Below are positions 9,079 to 18,504 of a stretch of 64,000 nucleotides of DNA, piece after piece; positions within the stretch are counted from its first letter, which is position 1; every line of letters starts with the position of its first letter. The stretch comes from Pseudomonas bubulae (lineage in GTDB: Bacteria > Pseudomonadota > Gammaproteobacteria > Pseudomonadales > Pseudomonadaceae), in the NCBI RefSeq assembly GCF_900618535.1, contig NZ_UYJA01000003.1, forward strand, positions 1 to 64,000, given 5' to 3'. The position numbers and the translations under genes are program-made. The notes beneath the pieces were generated by a model, which was not told where the DNA came from, searched no databases, and was given only the letters and a program-made list of their open reading frames with translations.

Positions 9079-9852
9079 TTGTTGAATGAGTCCCGCCGCC
9101 GCGCTTTCTTGACTGCCATGCAAGTGGTCAGCTGGTTGCCGCGCACTGAACTGCCGTTTGCCGCCCCTTCGCGGCCAGAACTGCTGGTGCTCCCCGAGCC
9201 GCCCGCGGAGCCTGTGATCACAAGGCCTGCGGTCAAGGCGGCGGTTGCACCGGGCAAACCTGTCGAGCGGCCAAAAATCGAAGTGCCCCGGCCTTCGGTC
9301 AGTCGCCCGGTCAGCAAACCGGTGGTCGAAGCCGAGTTGGCACCTGTACCGGCCAAGGCCGTGCAACTGCCACCGCCGCGTTTTGCCCTGCAGTTACTGC
9401 GGGCAGGACGTTGCCTGGTGCTGGTGGAGTTACCTACAGGCGGTGCATTCCAGAGCCGCGACCCGGCCTATTTATTGTTAAAGGACATGTTGCGCGCTGC
9501 CGGCTTGCCCGACAGCCCGCAAATCATTGGCGAGCCGGTGCGCTGGCCGTTGCTGCGGCGTGGCAATGTCGATCAAGGGCCCGAGGCTGCGCGTGAGTTT
9601 GTGCAGGGCTTTCTTATGGCCCGCCTGGAAGAGGCCGAATGTGCCTGTTTGTGGCTGATCGGACTGCCTGCGGTGCGCTTTGCCGGTGAGGCCGATGCCG
9701 AGGCATTCAACACTGAACTGCAAATTGAAGGGTTGGGCAGCGCATGGGCGTTGCCGGGCCTGGAACTCTTAATGGATGAGCCACAACGCAAAGCGCATGT
9801 GTGGCAAGCCATGCGCCGGCTAATGGCGCGCTGGAAACAGAACGATGAGTGA
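9079..9852 (+). CDS. Likely DNA polymerase III psi subunit (HolD-like), divergent Pseudomonas type
   Basis: The protein has 257 residues, starting at a TTG; an ATG at 9118 (residue 14) is the alternative. A Pro/Val/Ala-rich linker at about residues 30-95 separates a short N-terminal peptide (RRAFLTAMQVVSWLPR) from a folded C-terminal domain. It overlaps rimI by eight bases. In E. coli rimI is preceded by holD, and from memory the cryptic psi subunit of the P. aeruginosa replicase was assigned to the gene in this position. I infer the same role. The N-terminal peptide could be the chi-binding end. No enzyme motif is visible. Confidence 0.6.
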   Translation: MLNESRRRAFLTAMQVVSWLPRTELPFAAPSRPELLVLPEPPAEPVITRPAVKAAVAPGKPVERPKIEVPRPSVSRPVSKPVVEAELAPVPAKAVQLPPPRFALQLLRAGRCLVLVELPTGGAFQSRDPAYLLLKDMLRAAGLPDSPQIIGEPVRWPLLRRGNVDQGPEAAREFVQGFLMARLEEAECACLWLIGLPAVRFAGEADAEAFNTELQIEGLGSAWALPGLELLMDEPQRKAHVWQAMRRLMARWKQNDE

Positions 9853-10297
9853 TGCGGTAACTTTTCGCCCGATGACCGAGGCGGACCTTGATGCGGTATT
9901 GAAAATTGAATACGCCGCTTTCAGTCACCCCTGGACGCGCGGCATATTTCTCGACGGCCTGGGCAAGTACCATATCTGGCTGATGTTTGAAGGTGAGCAG
10001 CAGGTAGGGCATGGCGTGGTGCAGATCATCCTCGACGAGGCCCATCTGCTCAATATCACCGTCAAGCCCGAGAGCCAGGGCCGTGGCCTGGGGCTCAAGC
10101 TGCTTGAGCACTTGATGTCGATTGCCTATCAGCATGAGGCGCGCGAATGCTTCCTTGAGCTGCGCGACAGCAATACCGCGGCGTTCAAGTTGTATGAGCG
10201 TTATGGCTTCAATGAAATCGGCCGTCGCCGTGACTACTACCCGGCTGTGGGTGGGCGTGAAGATGCGGTGGTGATGGCCTGCACGCTGGTCGACTGA
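9845..10297 (+). CDS. rimI: Ribosomal protein bS18 N-alanine acetyltransferase RimI
   Basis: The protein has 150 residues with a GNAT fold. The acetyl-CoA-binding motif is V-x-P-E-S-Q-G-R-G-L-G at about residues 75-85, followed by the ELRDSNTAAFKLYERYGF motif of RimI at about 100-118. It acetylates the N-terminal alanine of ribosomal protein S18. It overlaps the preceding holD-like gene, the same pairing as in E. coli, and is followed by a REP pair rather than a T-tailed terminator. Confidence 0.93.
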   Translation: MSDAVTFRPMTEADLDAVLKIEYAAFSHPWTRGIFLDGLGKYHIWLMFEGEQQVGHGVVQIILDEAHLLNITVKPESQGRGLGLKLLEHLMSIAYQHEARECFLELRDSNTAAFKLYERYGFNEIGRRRDYYPAVGGREDAVVMACTLVD

Positions 10298-10314
10298 CGG
10301 CGAAAAGTCGTTAT

Positions 10315-10390
10315 GTGGGAGCGGGCTTGCTGGCGATGCGGTTTATCAGGTAAACCGTGTTGATCCGATCGCGAGCAAGCCCGCTCCCAC
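10315..10390. repeat. REP pair (inverted Pseudomonas palindromic repeat)
   Basis: GTGGGAGCGGGCTTGCTGGC on the left is mirrored by GCGAGCAAGCCCGCTCCCAC on the right, with a spacer of about 33 bases. The arms are near-perfect inverted copies of the Pseudomonas REP core, and a second pair lies at 11600-11684. It sits between the convergent rimI and acidic-protein genes and may also cap transcripts. Confidence 0.92.
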
Positions 10391-10402
10391 AGGGTTTACC
10401 TT

Positions 10403-10786
10403 TCAACGCTTGCGTCCCACCGGGTCAATTTCCGCCAGTTCGGCTTCATCCAGCCCTTTGCCGGCGCCGATTTCGTCTTCATCAACCAGGCTCAGATCCC
10501 AGTCAGCGGCACCGTCCGGCCCCTGGGCAGCCTCCTTGGCATCGCGGGCGCCGTCCTCGCGGATCAGCATCTCCTGCTCCAGGTCGTCGTCGTTGAGGCC
10601 CAGATCCAGTTCGTCATCCAGCGCGGCTCTGTGCCTGGAGCCTGTATCGTCGACAAACAAGTCGCTGACGGGCTCATAGGTATCGTCATCATCAAAATCC
10701 AGCGGCTCCACCGAACCCATGGCGTCCTCGATATCGTCGATAGGTGCGGGTTGTGGTGCCCCGTAGGGGCGACGTGAATCAGTCAT
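10403..10786 (-). CDS. Very acidic conserved hypothetical protein
   Basis: The protein has 127 residues, rich in Asp and Glu, with runs such as DFDDDDTYEP and LDDELDLGLNDDD. It has no membrane segment, no signal peptide and no motif that I recognise, and is probably largely disordered. A short basic tail (VGRKR) ends it. The ATG at 10786 is preceded by a moderate GAGGAAT site. The divergent start of carbonic anhydrase lies 151 bases away. Its position between rimI and carbonic anhydrase is, from memory, conserved in pseudomonads, which suggests a real gene of unknown function. Confidence 0.75.
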   Translation of the reverse strand: MTDSRRPYGAPQPAPIDDIEDAMGSVEPLDFDDDDTYEPVSDLFVDDTGSRHRAALDDELDLGLNDDDLEQEMLIREDGARDAKEAAQGPDGAADWDLSLVDEDEIGAGKGLDEAELAEIDPVGRKR

Positions 10787-10937
10787 GGTAATTCCTCATA
10801 CTCTGGGTGCTTTAATACGATGACTGTAGCCATTGCTGAAGATTCCACCCAACTGACCGCCGGAATGTCATGGGGCAAGTGACCCCGACCGCTGGTCGGC
10901 TGTCAGAACAGCGCATCAACTCTTGAGGCTCCACAGC

Positions 10938-11582
10938 ATGAACGAACTACAAGATCTGATTGATAACAATGAGCGTTGGGCCGATGCGATCAAGCAGGAA
11001 GATCCCGACTTCTTCGCCAAGCTGGCCCGCCAGCAAACACCGGAATACCTGTGGATTGGTTGTTCGGATGCGCGGGTGCCGGCCAACGAAATTGTCGGCA
11101 TGTTGCCCGGCGATCTTTTTGTGCACCGCAACGTGGCTAATGTCGTGTTGCACACTGACTTGAACTGCCTGTCGGTGATCCAGTACGCGGTCGACGTTTT
11201 GAAGGTCAAACATATTCTGGTGACCGGCCACTATGGCTGTGGCGGTGTACGCGCATCGATGAAGGACCAGCAGATGGGGCTGATCGATGGCTGGCTGCGT
11301 TCGATTCGTGACCTGTATTACGAGAATCGTGAAGCGCTGGCGCTGTTACCCACCGAGGAAGAGCGGGTTGACCGCCTCTGCGAATTGAACGTGATCCAGC
11401 AGGTGGCGAACGTCGGGCATACCAATATTGTGCAAAATGCCTGGCACCGCGGGCAGAAGCTGTCGGTGCATGGCTGCATCTACGGGATCAAGGACGGTCG
11501 CTGGAAAAGCCTGAACACCACCATCAGCGGCCTTGACCAGTTGCCGCCGCAGTATCGTTTGCGGCCGGTGGGCGCAGTATAA
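10938..11582 (+). CDS. can: Beta-class carbonic anhydrase
   Basis: The protein has 214 residues. Zinc ligands Cys42, His98 and Cys101 and the catalytic Asp44/Arg46 pair (CSDAR) fall at the same positions as in E. coli Can. It interconverts carbon dioxide and bicarbonate in the cytoplasm, feeding carboxylation reactions at low CO2. The ATG at 10938 follows TTGAGG at a usable distance; an in-frame TTG at 10923 would overlap that site and is rejected. It is single-gene and ends just before a REP pair. Confidence 0.95.
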   Translation: MNELQDLIDNNERWADAIKQEDPDFFAKLARQQTPEYLWIGCSDARVPANEIVGMLPGDLFVHRNVANVVLHTDLNCLSVIQYAVDVLKVKHILVTGHYGCGGVRASMKDQQMGLIDGWLRSIRDLYYENREALALLPTEEERVDRLCELNVIQQVANVGHTNIVQNAWHRGQKLSVHGCIYGIKDGRWKSLNTTISGLDQLPPQYRLRPVGAV

Positions 11583-11599
11583 AGTTGCATGCATAACCT

Positions 11600-11684
11600 G
11601 TGGGAGCGGGCTTGCTCGCGATGGTATCGACGCGGTTTTCCTGCTTTACCGCGCCACCTGAATCGCGAGCAAGCCCGCTCCCAC
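11600..11684. repeat. REP pair (inverted Pseudomonas palindromic repeat)
   Basis: The arms GTGGGAGCGGGCTTGCTCGC and GCGAGCAAGCCCGCTCCCAC are exact inverse complements, spaced by about 45 bases. It lies between the convergent carbonic anhydrase and AtoE-type genes, 1.2 kb from the other copy. Confidence 0.94.
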
Positions 11685-11702
11685 ATTTAGTTACGAGTAC
11701 GC

Positions 11703-13121
11703 TTACGGCATCACCGGCGCGGTATACACCAGCGTCGTCCCCAATGCCCACAGCAAAAACAGCACCAGCGGCGTGTGCACCAATAGTTGCACAAACGAGA
11801 AGCCGATCAAGTCCCGCGCCTTCAAACCCAGTACGCCCAGCAGCGGCAGCATGTAAAACGGATTGATCAGATTGGGCAGCGCCTCGGCGGCGTTGTAGAT
11901 CTGCACAGCCCAACCCAGGTGATAGCCCAGATCATTGGCCACCTGCATCACGTACGGCGCTTCGATAATCCACTTGCCGCCACCCGACGGGATAAAAAAG
12001 CCCAGAATCGCCGAATACACGCCCATCAATAATGCATAAGTGTCATGGGACGCGATCTGCACGAAAAACGTCGAGATATGGTGGGCCAGTGTTTGCCCGT
12101 CGGTGCCCTTGACCACCGTCATCAATGCGGCAATCGAACCATACAGCGGAAACTGGATCATCACCCCGGTGGTGGTTGGCACGGCGCTGGTCACGGCATT
12201 GAGAAAACTGCGCGGGCGCCAGTGCAGCAGGGCACCGAGCATCAGGAACAGAAAATTGTAAGTGTTGAGCCCGGAGATGGCGCTGATCGCCGGTTTGGTC
12301 GAAAACTCATGGAACAACCAGCCAGCAGCCAGCAGCACCAGCAAAATGGTCAGCAGCGGGCTGTATTCCAGCCACTCACCGGGGCGTGTGCGCGGGGGGA
12401 GCTTCGGTGAGCTGAAGCTCGGGTCGATACCGCAGGCAGCTGCGTCGCGGGCCGATTCAGCGCCGGGTGCGGTGGCGTAGGCGACAATCAACGACACCAC
12501 TACCAGCGCCGCCAGCAACACCCCGGACTGCCAGAGAAAGATGGTTTCAGTGAAGGGGATAACCCCGGTAATCGCCAGAATCGACGGCGGCAGGCTGGCG
12601 GGGTTGGCTTGCAACTGTGCAGCCGAAGACGACAACCCCAGTGCCCACACCGCGCCCAGCCCCAGGTAGGCCGCAGCGCCGGCGGCGCGATAGTCCATGC
12701 GCAGGTTGGTGCGCCGGGCCAGTGCCCGTACCAGTAAGCCGCCAAACACCAGCGACAGCCCCCAGTTGAGCAATGACGCGACCATTGAAATCAACGCTAC
12801 CCAGCACACGGCCTGGCGGCCGTTTTTCGGTACCCGGGCCAGTTTGTCGATCAATTTGACGGCGGGCGGCGAGCTGGCCACCACATAGCCGCCAATCACC
12901 ACGAAGGCCATTTGCATGGTGAACGGGATCAGGCTCCAGAAGCCGTCACCAAATGCCATGGCGGCATCGGTGGGTTTGGCGCCCATCAGCATCGTGGCCA
13001 ATGCCACGGTTATTACCGCAACAGCGGCGAACACCCACGAATCGGGAAACCAGCGCTCGGCAAAGTTCGAGCAGCGCAGGGCAAAGCGGGCAGAGCGGCT
13101 GTCTGTAATCTCGGCGGCCAT
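11703..13121 (-). CDS. Short-chain fatty acid transporter, AtoE family
   Basis: The protein has 472 residues with about 12 hydrophobic segments, beginning near residue 30 ([17 protein letters not shown]). Glycine- and proline-rich re-entrant stretches ([19 protein letters not shown]) are characteristic of the AtoE/TIGR00366 family. The family takes up acetoacetate, butyrate and similar acids. The ATG at 13121 (MAAEITDS) follows a GAGGT site; the open frame runs 45 bases further but without a better signal. No ato catabolic genes are adjacent, so the substrate is unproven. Confidence 0.85.
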   Translation of the reverse strand: MAAEITDSRSARFALRCSNFAERWFPDSWVFAAVAVITVALATMLMGAKPTDAAMAFGDGFWSLIPFTMQMAFVVIGGYVVASSPPAVKLIDKLARVPKNGRQAVCWVALISMVASLLNWGLSLVFGGLLVRALARRTNLRMDYRAAGAAAYLGLGAVWALGLSSSAAQLQANPASLPPSILAITGVIPFTETIFLWQSGVLLAALVVVSLIVAYATAPGAESARDAAACGIDPSFSSPKLPPRTRPGEWLEYSPLLTILLVLLAAGWLFHEFSTKPAISAISGLNTYNFLFLMLGALLHWRPRSFLNAVTSAVPTTTGVMIQFPLYGSIAALMTVVKGTDGQTLAHHISTFFVQIASHDTYALLMGVYSAILGFFIPSGGGKWIIEAPYVMQVANDLGYHLGWAVQIYNAAEALPNLINPFYMLPLLGVLGLKARDLIGFSFVQLLVHTPLVLFLLWALGTTLVYTAPVMP

Positions 13122-13332
13122 GAAATGTACCTCGGTTTTCTTATGGTTATGGGATGGCCCGAGCACAGTAAATCAAAGCGGGAGCAATTCCGATGGCCCG
13201 CTGCGTGTGGCCATGAATGTGCAGGGTTATTCAGTGGCCTCGGTTTTGGATGAACGGTCGTTTTCGGCGCTCCAGAAAATTCGCCTAAAGCCGATTCTGT
13301 TGCACGCATTCTTTCATTGCTCCGGGTACCCC

Positions 13333-14649
13333 ATGTTCAACACACGCTTGAAGCAAGAGCTGTCGGCTCTTCGCGAAGAAATATCCAGCCTGCAGCAGGT
13401 TCGGGAGAGCCTGGACAGCGAAATGCTGGTGCTGTCTCTGGGCGCGGATGGGCGCATCGAGACAGCCAACCATAACTTCACCCAACAGATGCACTACACC
13501 GGTACTGCGTTGCTGGGTCTGCATATTGATGAACTGGTGCCCGCGCACCTGAAAAACGACGAACACAGCCTTCGTTTCAAGAGCGCCATGAAGCGCAATG
13601 AACATTACAGTGGCACCGTGCGCTTGCTGCGCGGCAATGGCCAGGAAGCGTGGCTGCGCTCGATCATGCAGCCGATTCTGGACTCCAGCGGGCGGGTGCT
13701 GCGCATTTCGATTTTCTCCAGTGACCTGACGCGCACCATCGAAACTTCCCGCGACCATGAAAACCTGATGAGTGCGCTGATGCGTTCTACCGCCGTGATC
13801 GAGTTCAACCTCAAGGGCGAAGTGCTGACCGCCAATGAGCGTTTTCTCTCCGGCATGGGGTATACCCTGGGGCAGATCCAGGGCAAACATCACCGCATGT
13901 TCTGCACCCCGCAAGAACAGAACAGTGCCGAATACCAGGCTTTCTGGCAGCGTTTAAATGCGGGTGAGTTTGTCGCGGCACGCTTTCAGCGCATTGACAG
14001 TCACGGCCGTGATGTATGGCTTGAGGCCACCTACAACCCGGTGCGCGACGCCAATGACAACCTGTACAAAGTGGTGAAGTTCGCCACGGTGATCACCGAT
14101 CAGGTTCATCAGGAACAGGCCGTCTGCGAAGCGGCAGGCATTGCCTACAGCACTTCGCTGCAAACCGACAGCAGTGCCCAGCGCGGCACCAAAGTGGTGA
14201 CCGAAGCGGTGCAAGTGATGCGTGATCTGGCCCGTCACATGCAGCAGGCGGGTGACGGCATTGAAGCCTTGAGCGATCAGTCGCAAGTGATTGGCAGCAT
14301 CGTCAAGACCATCAGCTCGATTGCCGACCAGACCAACTTGCTGGCGCTTAACGCCGCCATTGAGGCCGCGCGTGCCGGTGAACAAGGTCGTGGCTTTGCC
14401 GTCGTGGCTGACGAAGTGCGCCAATTGGCGTCGCGCACCAGCAAGGCCACTGAAAAAATCATCGGTGTGGTGCGGCAGAACCAGGACATGGCCCGTAGCG
14501 CCGTGACCCTGATGGCCGATGGCAAGCTTCAGGCCGAAGCAGGATTGACGTTGGCCGCCGAAGCGGGCACGGTGATTGTCGAAATCCAGGATGGCGCGCA
14601 GAAAGTGGTCGATGCCGTGGGTCAGTTTGCCAACCAGCTGTCGTCATGA
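13333..14649 (+). CDS. Soluble double-PAS chemotaxis-type transducer, BdlA-like
   Basis: The protein has 438 residues and no membrane segment. Coiled-coil residues 5-25 lead to PAS1 (about 25-135) and PAS2 (about 145-265). A methyl-accepting signalling domain covers about 270-438, with the conserved hairpin tip ([20 protein letters not shown]). This is the architecture of P. aeruginosa BdlA, which links c-di-GMP to biofilm dispersal, and of related Aer-type cytoplasmic receptors. The signalling domain ends soon after the hairpin's return helix, which is short for a canonical MCP but usual for this class. The start MFNTRLKQ is the family-like one; no strong ribosome site precedes it. A c-di-GMP-related fimbrial cluster follows 1 kb later. 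Confidence 0.82.
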   Translation: MFNTRLKQELSALREEISSLQQVRESLDSEMLVLSLGADGRIETANHNFTQQMHYTGTALLGLHIDELVPAHLKNDEHSLRFKSAMKRNEHYSGTVRLLRGNGQEAWLRSIMQPILDSSGRVLRISIFSSDLTRTIETSRDHENLMSALMRSTAVIEFNLKGEVLTANERFLSGMGYTLGQIQGKHHRMFCTPQEQNSAEYQAFWQRLNAGEFVAARFQRIDSHGRDVWLEATYNPVRDANDNLYKVVKFATVITDQVHQEQAVCEAAGIAYSTSLQTDSSAQRGTKVVTEAVQVMRDLARHMQQAGDGIEALSDQSQVIGSIVKTISSIADQTNLLALNAAIEAARAGEQGRGFAVVADEVRQLASRTSKATEKIIGVVRQNQDMARSAVTLMADGKLQAEAGLTLAAEAGTVIVEIQDGAQKVVDAVGQFANQLSS

Positions 14650-14746
14650 GCCTTGATATGCAGGGGTTGAACTTAAGAAAAATCCCTCTGAGGTGACGGA
14701 AAAAGTACTGGTAGGAGTAAACTCCAGGCTTTCCAAAGGAGTTTCT

Positions 14747-15628
14747 ATGAGTCTCTACCAGTCGAGCATTCTTGCCAAACCGATACCTTCGCAAGCGCGT
14801 TACATGTTTTTCGCCCTCAAGTCAGTAGAAGCTTTGCCGGCTGCACTCGACACCTTGTCGCAGTGGGTGGATGGCAAAAGCGTGGTGGCCGGTTTTGGTT
14901 CGCCGCTGGTATTGGCCCTTGGCGCGAAAGTCCCGGGGTTGCGGGTGTTTCCTGCGATCAATGCCATGGTTGAAAACCCGTCGACCCAGCACGCCCTGTG
15001 GCTGTGGTTGCTGGGCGAAGACCGTGGCGAGTTGCTGCACCGCAGCCAGGCCATCGAGACTGCCCTGACGCCTGCGTTCAACCTGCTGCAAGTGACCGAA
15101 GGCTTCCGTTACGGCACTGATCGTGACCTGACCGGCTACGAAGACGGCACTGAAAACCCGGTGGACGAAGCGGCTGTGGACGCGGCCATCGTTGCCAATG
15201 CTGGCGCCGGGCTGGACGGTGGCAGCTTTGTGGCCATTCAGCAGTGGCAGCATGACCTGAACGGTTTTGCCGCACTGCCGTCCGAGGAGCAGGACAACAT
15301 CATGGGTCGTCGCAAGAGCGACAACGAAGAGCTGGACGATGCGCCGGAGTCTGCCCACGTCAAACGTACTGCCCAGGAAAGCTTCACCCCGGAAGCCTTT
15401 ATTGTGCGTCGCTCCATGCCGTGGACAGAAAACGGCAAGTCCGGGCTGATGTTTGTTGCCTTCGGTCGCACCTTGAATGCCTTTGAAGTGCAACTGCGGC
15501 GCATGAGCGGTCTGGAAGACGGCATCATCGATGGCTTGTATCGTTACAGCCGTCCACTTAACGGTGGCTACTACTGGTGCCCGCCGATGAAAGACGGGCG
15601 GATGGATTTGAGTGCGGTGCGTCCGTAA
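14747..15628 (+). CDS. DyP-type heme peroxidase
   Basis: The protein has 293 residues with the DyP signature GxxDG at residues 130-134 (GYEDG). The likely proximal heme ligand is His204 in the SAHVKRT segment. Bacterial B-type DyPs of about 300 residues oxidise dyes, Mn(II) or lignin-like phenols with hydrogen peroxide and are often cytoplasmic or encapsulin cargo. No Tat signal and no encapsulin gene is seen here. AAAGGAG at 14736-14742 sets the ATG at 14747; an upstream in-frame start lacks a site. No terminator follows before the sensor kinase. Confidence 0.92.
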   Translation: MSLYQSSILAKPIPSQARYMFFALKSVEALPAALDTLSQWVDGKSVVAGFGSPLVLALGAKVPGLRVFPAINAMVENPSTQHALWLWLLGEDRGELLHRSQAIETALTPAFNLLQVTEGFRYGTDRDLTGYEDGTENPVDEAAVDAAIVANAGAGLDGGSFVAIQQWQHDLNGFAALPSEEQDNIMGRRKSDNEELDDAPESAHVKRTAQESFTPEAFIVRRSMPWTENGKSGLMFVAFGRTLNAFEVQLRRMSGLEDGIIDGLYRYSRPLNGGYYWCPPMKDGRMDLSAVRP

Positions 15629-15699
15629 TAAGCGTCACTCCCCCGTAGCAGAGCGGAGTCAGCGACGACTGGTTTCAGGAATTGTCTGATTATTTTTTG

Positions 15700-15727
15700 C
15701 ATGCCGCAGCCTCAGGCTTGCGGCATG
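15700..15727 (+). other. Hairpin covering both candidate start codons of the first sensor kinase
   Basis: CATGCCGCA at 15700-15708 and TGCGGCATG at 15719-15727 are exact inverse complements. Inside them GCCT and AGGC pair around one base, with one bulged T. The ATG at 15701 lies in the left arm and the ATG at 15725 in the right arm. There is no T tail on either strand, so it is not a standard terminator. It could hide the start codon in the mRNA. Confidence 0.7.
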
Positions 15728-18493
15728 AAATCGACCCCCCAAGCCGCTCGAAAACTCCTGCACTTATTTGCCTGTGGCCTGATCGTCGGACTCCTTGCGG
15801 GGTCGTTCGTATACTTGCGTGCCGTGTTCAACGAAGAGGTCTCGCAGCGCCGCAGTTTTATGAACGAGGCGGTGTTCAATGCCCAGGATTTTTTCGTCAG
15901 CCGCCAGACGCTTCTCAAGAGCCTGGTGCTGGCCACTGTGCCTGATCATCAGGCAGGCCAAACGGTCGCCGGTATTGATCCACAAGAAGAGGTCAACATC
16001 AGCCTGGGCAGTGAGGCTGGCCACTGGAACCTTTGGCTGACCCGGCGGATGATGGATTATTTGCACGAAAGCAAAGTCAATCTGTTGTATGTGCCGCAGA
16101 CGGATAAGCCCAAAGTGGTGTGTTTGTTCGACTCTTCAGGCAACCTTGAACCGCTGCCCAAAGTGGTGTTGCAGCGGCTGCTTGATGAAGGGGCCAAGGC
16201 CTATTCATTTGGTGATGATCTGTGGCTGACCGACAGCAAGGTCCTGAATGCCCCCTTTTATTTATTTTCCCGACTCGATAACCGTAACCTGTCTTCCGGC
16301 TGGCTGGGCATTGAGGTCGAGGTTCCGGATCTGGTAGAGGCCTTGCGCAGTGAAAGTGCCGGTGACTTCATGCTGCTCAACGGTCAAGGCCAGATTCTAT
16401 TCACCAACGCCGCACAATCCACTCTCGTCAATTCATTGCAGACGCTGGAACCCAAGAATTCATTTGGCTTTATCGGTAGTGGCTGGTTGCCCGATAGCCT
16501 GGCAATCACGAAGAAGCTGGGCTATTCGGGCTGGCAAATCGTTTATGCCTTAGATATCAAATCTCTATTGCCAGTTTTGGGCGGGCCTTTGTTGGGCTGT
16601 GTTTTGTTGTTTATTGCCGTCTGCATCGGCTTGCGATTACTGATTGTGCGCATTGATCGGCGCCTGATCACCCCGGGTGAGAAACGCATTCAGGCGCTGG
16701 TTGAAAGTGAGGCGTTCAGTCGTGCCGTATTGCAAGTTGCACCGATGGCCCTGTGTGTAATCCGGCGCACAGACGGCACCGTGGTACTGGAAAACTCCTT
16801 GTCACAACAGTGGCTGGGTAACGGCACTGAGCGCAGCAAGTTATGCCATGGCTGGATTTCACGCGCGTTCGATGAATGTGACTTGCGCAACAGTGATGAG
16901 ATCGAAATGGAGGATGGCCGTCTTCTGTACCTGGCCTTTGCCCCAACGCGCTACAAAAGTCAGGACGTGCTGATTTGCGCGTTCAGCGACATCAGCGCAC
17001 GTAAACAGATTGAAGTAACCCTCGAACGTGCCCGGCAACTGGCGGACCGGGCCAATGAGGCCAAGACTCTGTTTCTGGCAACCATGAGCCACGAAATCCG
17101 TACACCCCTGTACGGTGTTTTGGGCACGCTGGAACTGCTGGCGCGTACCGAACTTAACGATCAGCAGAACAACTATCTCAAGGCTATCGAACGCTCATCC
17201 GGCAACTTGTTGCAGCTGATTTGCGACGTGCTGGATGTGTCGCGTATCGAGGCGGGTCAGCTGCAACTGGAACTCAACACCTTCAGCCCTCTTGAGCTGA
17301 TAGAAGAGGTGGTCCTGGGCTACAGTGGCGCAGCCCAGGCCAAGGGCCTGCAGTTGTTTGCATTGATTGATTCAACGGTGCCCGAGTGGCTCAGCGGTGA
17401 TGTCACCCGCATCCGCCAGATCTTGAATAACCTGCTCAACAACGCCCTGAAGTTCACGGACTACGGAAAAATTGTCCTGCGTCTGAAAATGGACAGCCGT
17501 GATGATGAGCGCGTGATGTTGCACTGGCAGGTTTCCGATACTGGCAAAGGTATTGCCCATGAAGAGCAGGCTCATCTGTTCGAGCCTTTTTATCAAGTGG
17601 AGTCTGCGAAAAACGTGGTCGCCGGCACCGGGCTGGGCCTGTCCATCTGCAAGCGCCTTATGCACTTGATGAATGGCACCATGCGTCTGGTCAGTGAGCC
17701 GGGATTGGGTAGCAGTTTTACCCTGCATCTGCCCTTGGTGCAGGTTAGCGAACCGGCGCGTTTTAGCCCTTTTGGCGAGTTGGCTGCCCGCGTTGTTTAT
17801 GTGGTTTCCCCCGTGCGCGAACTGGCCGAGTGTTATTGCGCCTGGTTACGCCGTTGGGGTGCGCGGGCTCATCTTGGGGCGCCGAAACCAGGGGATGCAT
17901 CCGATGCTGCTGTTTTATTGGAGCTGCATCCCGGCGCTGCCCGGCAATTGCTTGAACCTGGCTGGACAGGCCCGCTGGTGGTAGCCGCCAGTGACATGTC
18001 GGTAGCTCCCGCCGTTGAAAACCCTTGCTGGCAAGCGGACCTGAGCAGCTTGCAGGACGTCTATCGTGCCCTGTGCAAGGCCCAGGGCATGGGTATTGGC
18101 AGCGATCTTGAGCCGGGTACGGTGAAGACGGAACTCAAGCTCGGTTTGCGCATTCTGGTTGCCGAAGACAATGTGATCAATCAACTGATTCTGCGAGATC
18201 AACTTGAAGAGTTGGGTTGCACAGTGACATTGGTCAGCGATGGACTGGAAGCACTCGAGCGTTGGCGCGACGACGATTTTGATCTGCTGCTGACCGACGT
18301 CAACATGCCGAAAATGAACGGTTATGAGCTGGCGGCCCGGTTGCGGGCCATGAACATAACGCTGCCGATCATTGGTGCAACGGCCAATGCCATGCGTGAG
18401 GAGAGCGAGCGCTGTCTGAATGCGGGGATGAATCACTGCCTGATCAAGCCTTTTACGCTGCACACCCTATACAACTGTCTTCAGCACTTCTAA
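15701..18493 (+). CDS. Hybrid sensor histidine kinase (HK-REC), RocS1/PvrS-like
   Basis: The protein has 930 residues. A membrane helix at about 20-42, a periplasmic sensor region to about 285 and a second helix at about 288-315 come first. A PAS-like segment (about 330-435) follows, then HisKA with His464 in SHEIRTPL. The ATPase domain carries the N box (LNNLLNNALKF), G1 (DTGKGI) and G2 (GTGLGLS). A degenerate receiver-like stretch (about 690-790) precedes a C-terminal receiver with Asp866. There is no Hpt domain, so phosphate must pass through another protein; the second kinase at 27380 has one. The start may be 15701 or 15725 (MKSTPQAARK). Genes follow at 11-base spacing, suggesting one operon with the three regulators. 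Confidence 0.88.
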   Translation: MPQPQACGMKSTPQAARKLLHLFACGLIVGLLAGSFVYLRAVFNEEVSQRRSFMNEAVFNAQDFFVSRQTLLKSLVLATVPDHQAGQTVAGIDPQEEVNISLGSEAGHWNLWLTRRMMDYLHESKVNLLYVPQTDKPKVVCLFDSSGNLEPLPKVVLQRLLDEGAKAYSFGDDLWLTDSKVLNAPFYLFSRLDNRNLSSGWLGIEVEVPDLVEALRSESAGDFMLLNGQGQILFTNAAQSTLVNSLQTLEPKNSFGFIGSGWLPDSLAITKKLGYSGWQIVYALDIKSLLPVLGGPLLGCVLLFIAVCIGLRLLIVRIDRRLITPGEKRIQALVESEAFSRAVLQVAPMALCVIRRTDGTVVLENSLSQQWLGNGTERSKLCHGWISRAFDECDLRNSDEIEMEDGRLLYLAFAPTRYKSQDVLICAFSDISARKQIEVTLERARQLADRANEAKTLFLATMSHEIRTPLYGVLGTLELLARTELNDQQNNYLKAIERSSGNLLQLICDVLDVSRIEAGQLQLELNTFSPLELIEEVVLGYSGAAQAKGLQLFALIDSTVPEWLSGDVTRIRQILNNLLNNALKFTDYGKIVLRLKMDSRDDERVMLHWQVSDTGKGIAHEEQAHLFEPFYQVESAKNVVAGTGLGLSICKRLMHLMNGTMRLVSEPGLGSSFTLHLPLVQVSEPARFSPFGELAARVVYVVSPVRELAECYCAWLRRWGARAHLGAPKPGDASDAAVLLELHPGAARQLLEPGWTGPLVVAASDMSVAPAVENPCWQADLSSLQDVYRALCKAQGMGIGSDLEPGTVKTELKLGLRILVAEDNVINQLILRDQLEELGCTVTLVSDGLEALERWRDDDFDLLLTDVNMPKMNGYELAARLRAMNITLPIIGATANAMREESERCLNAGMNHCLIKPFTLHTLYNCLQHF

Positions 18494-18504
18494 AGGAGGA
18501 TCCA

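Noticed and set aside
15700..15727. Hairpin before the first kinase as the DyP peroxidase terminator
   Set aside because: No T run follows on the + strand; the T run lies before the stem, and A follows it.
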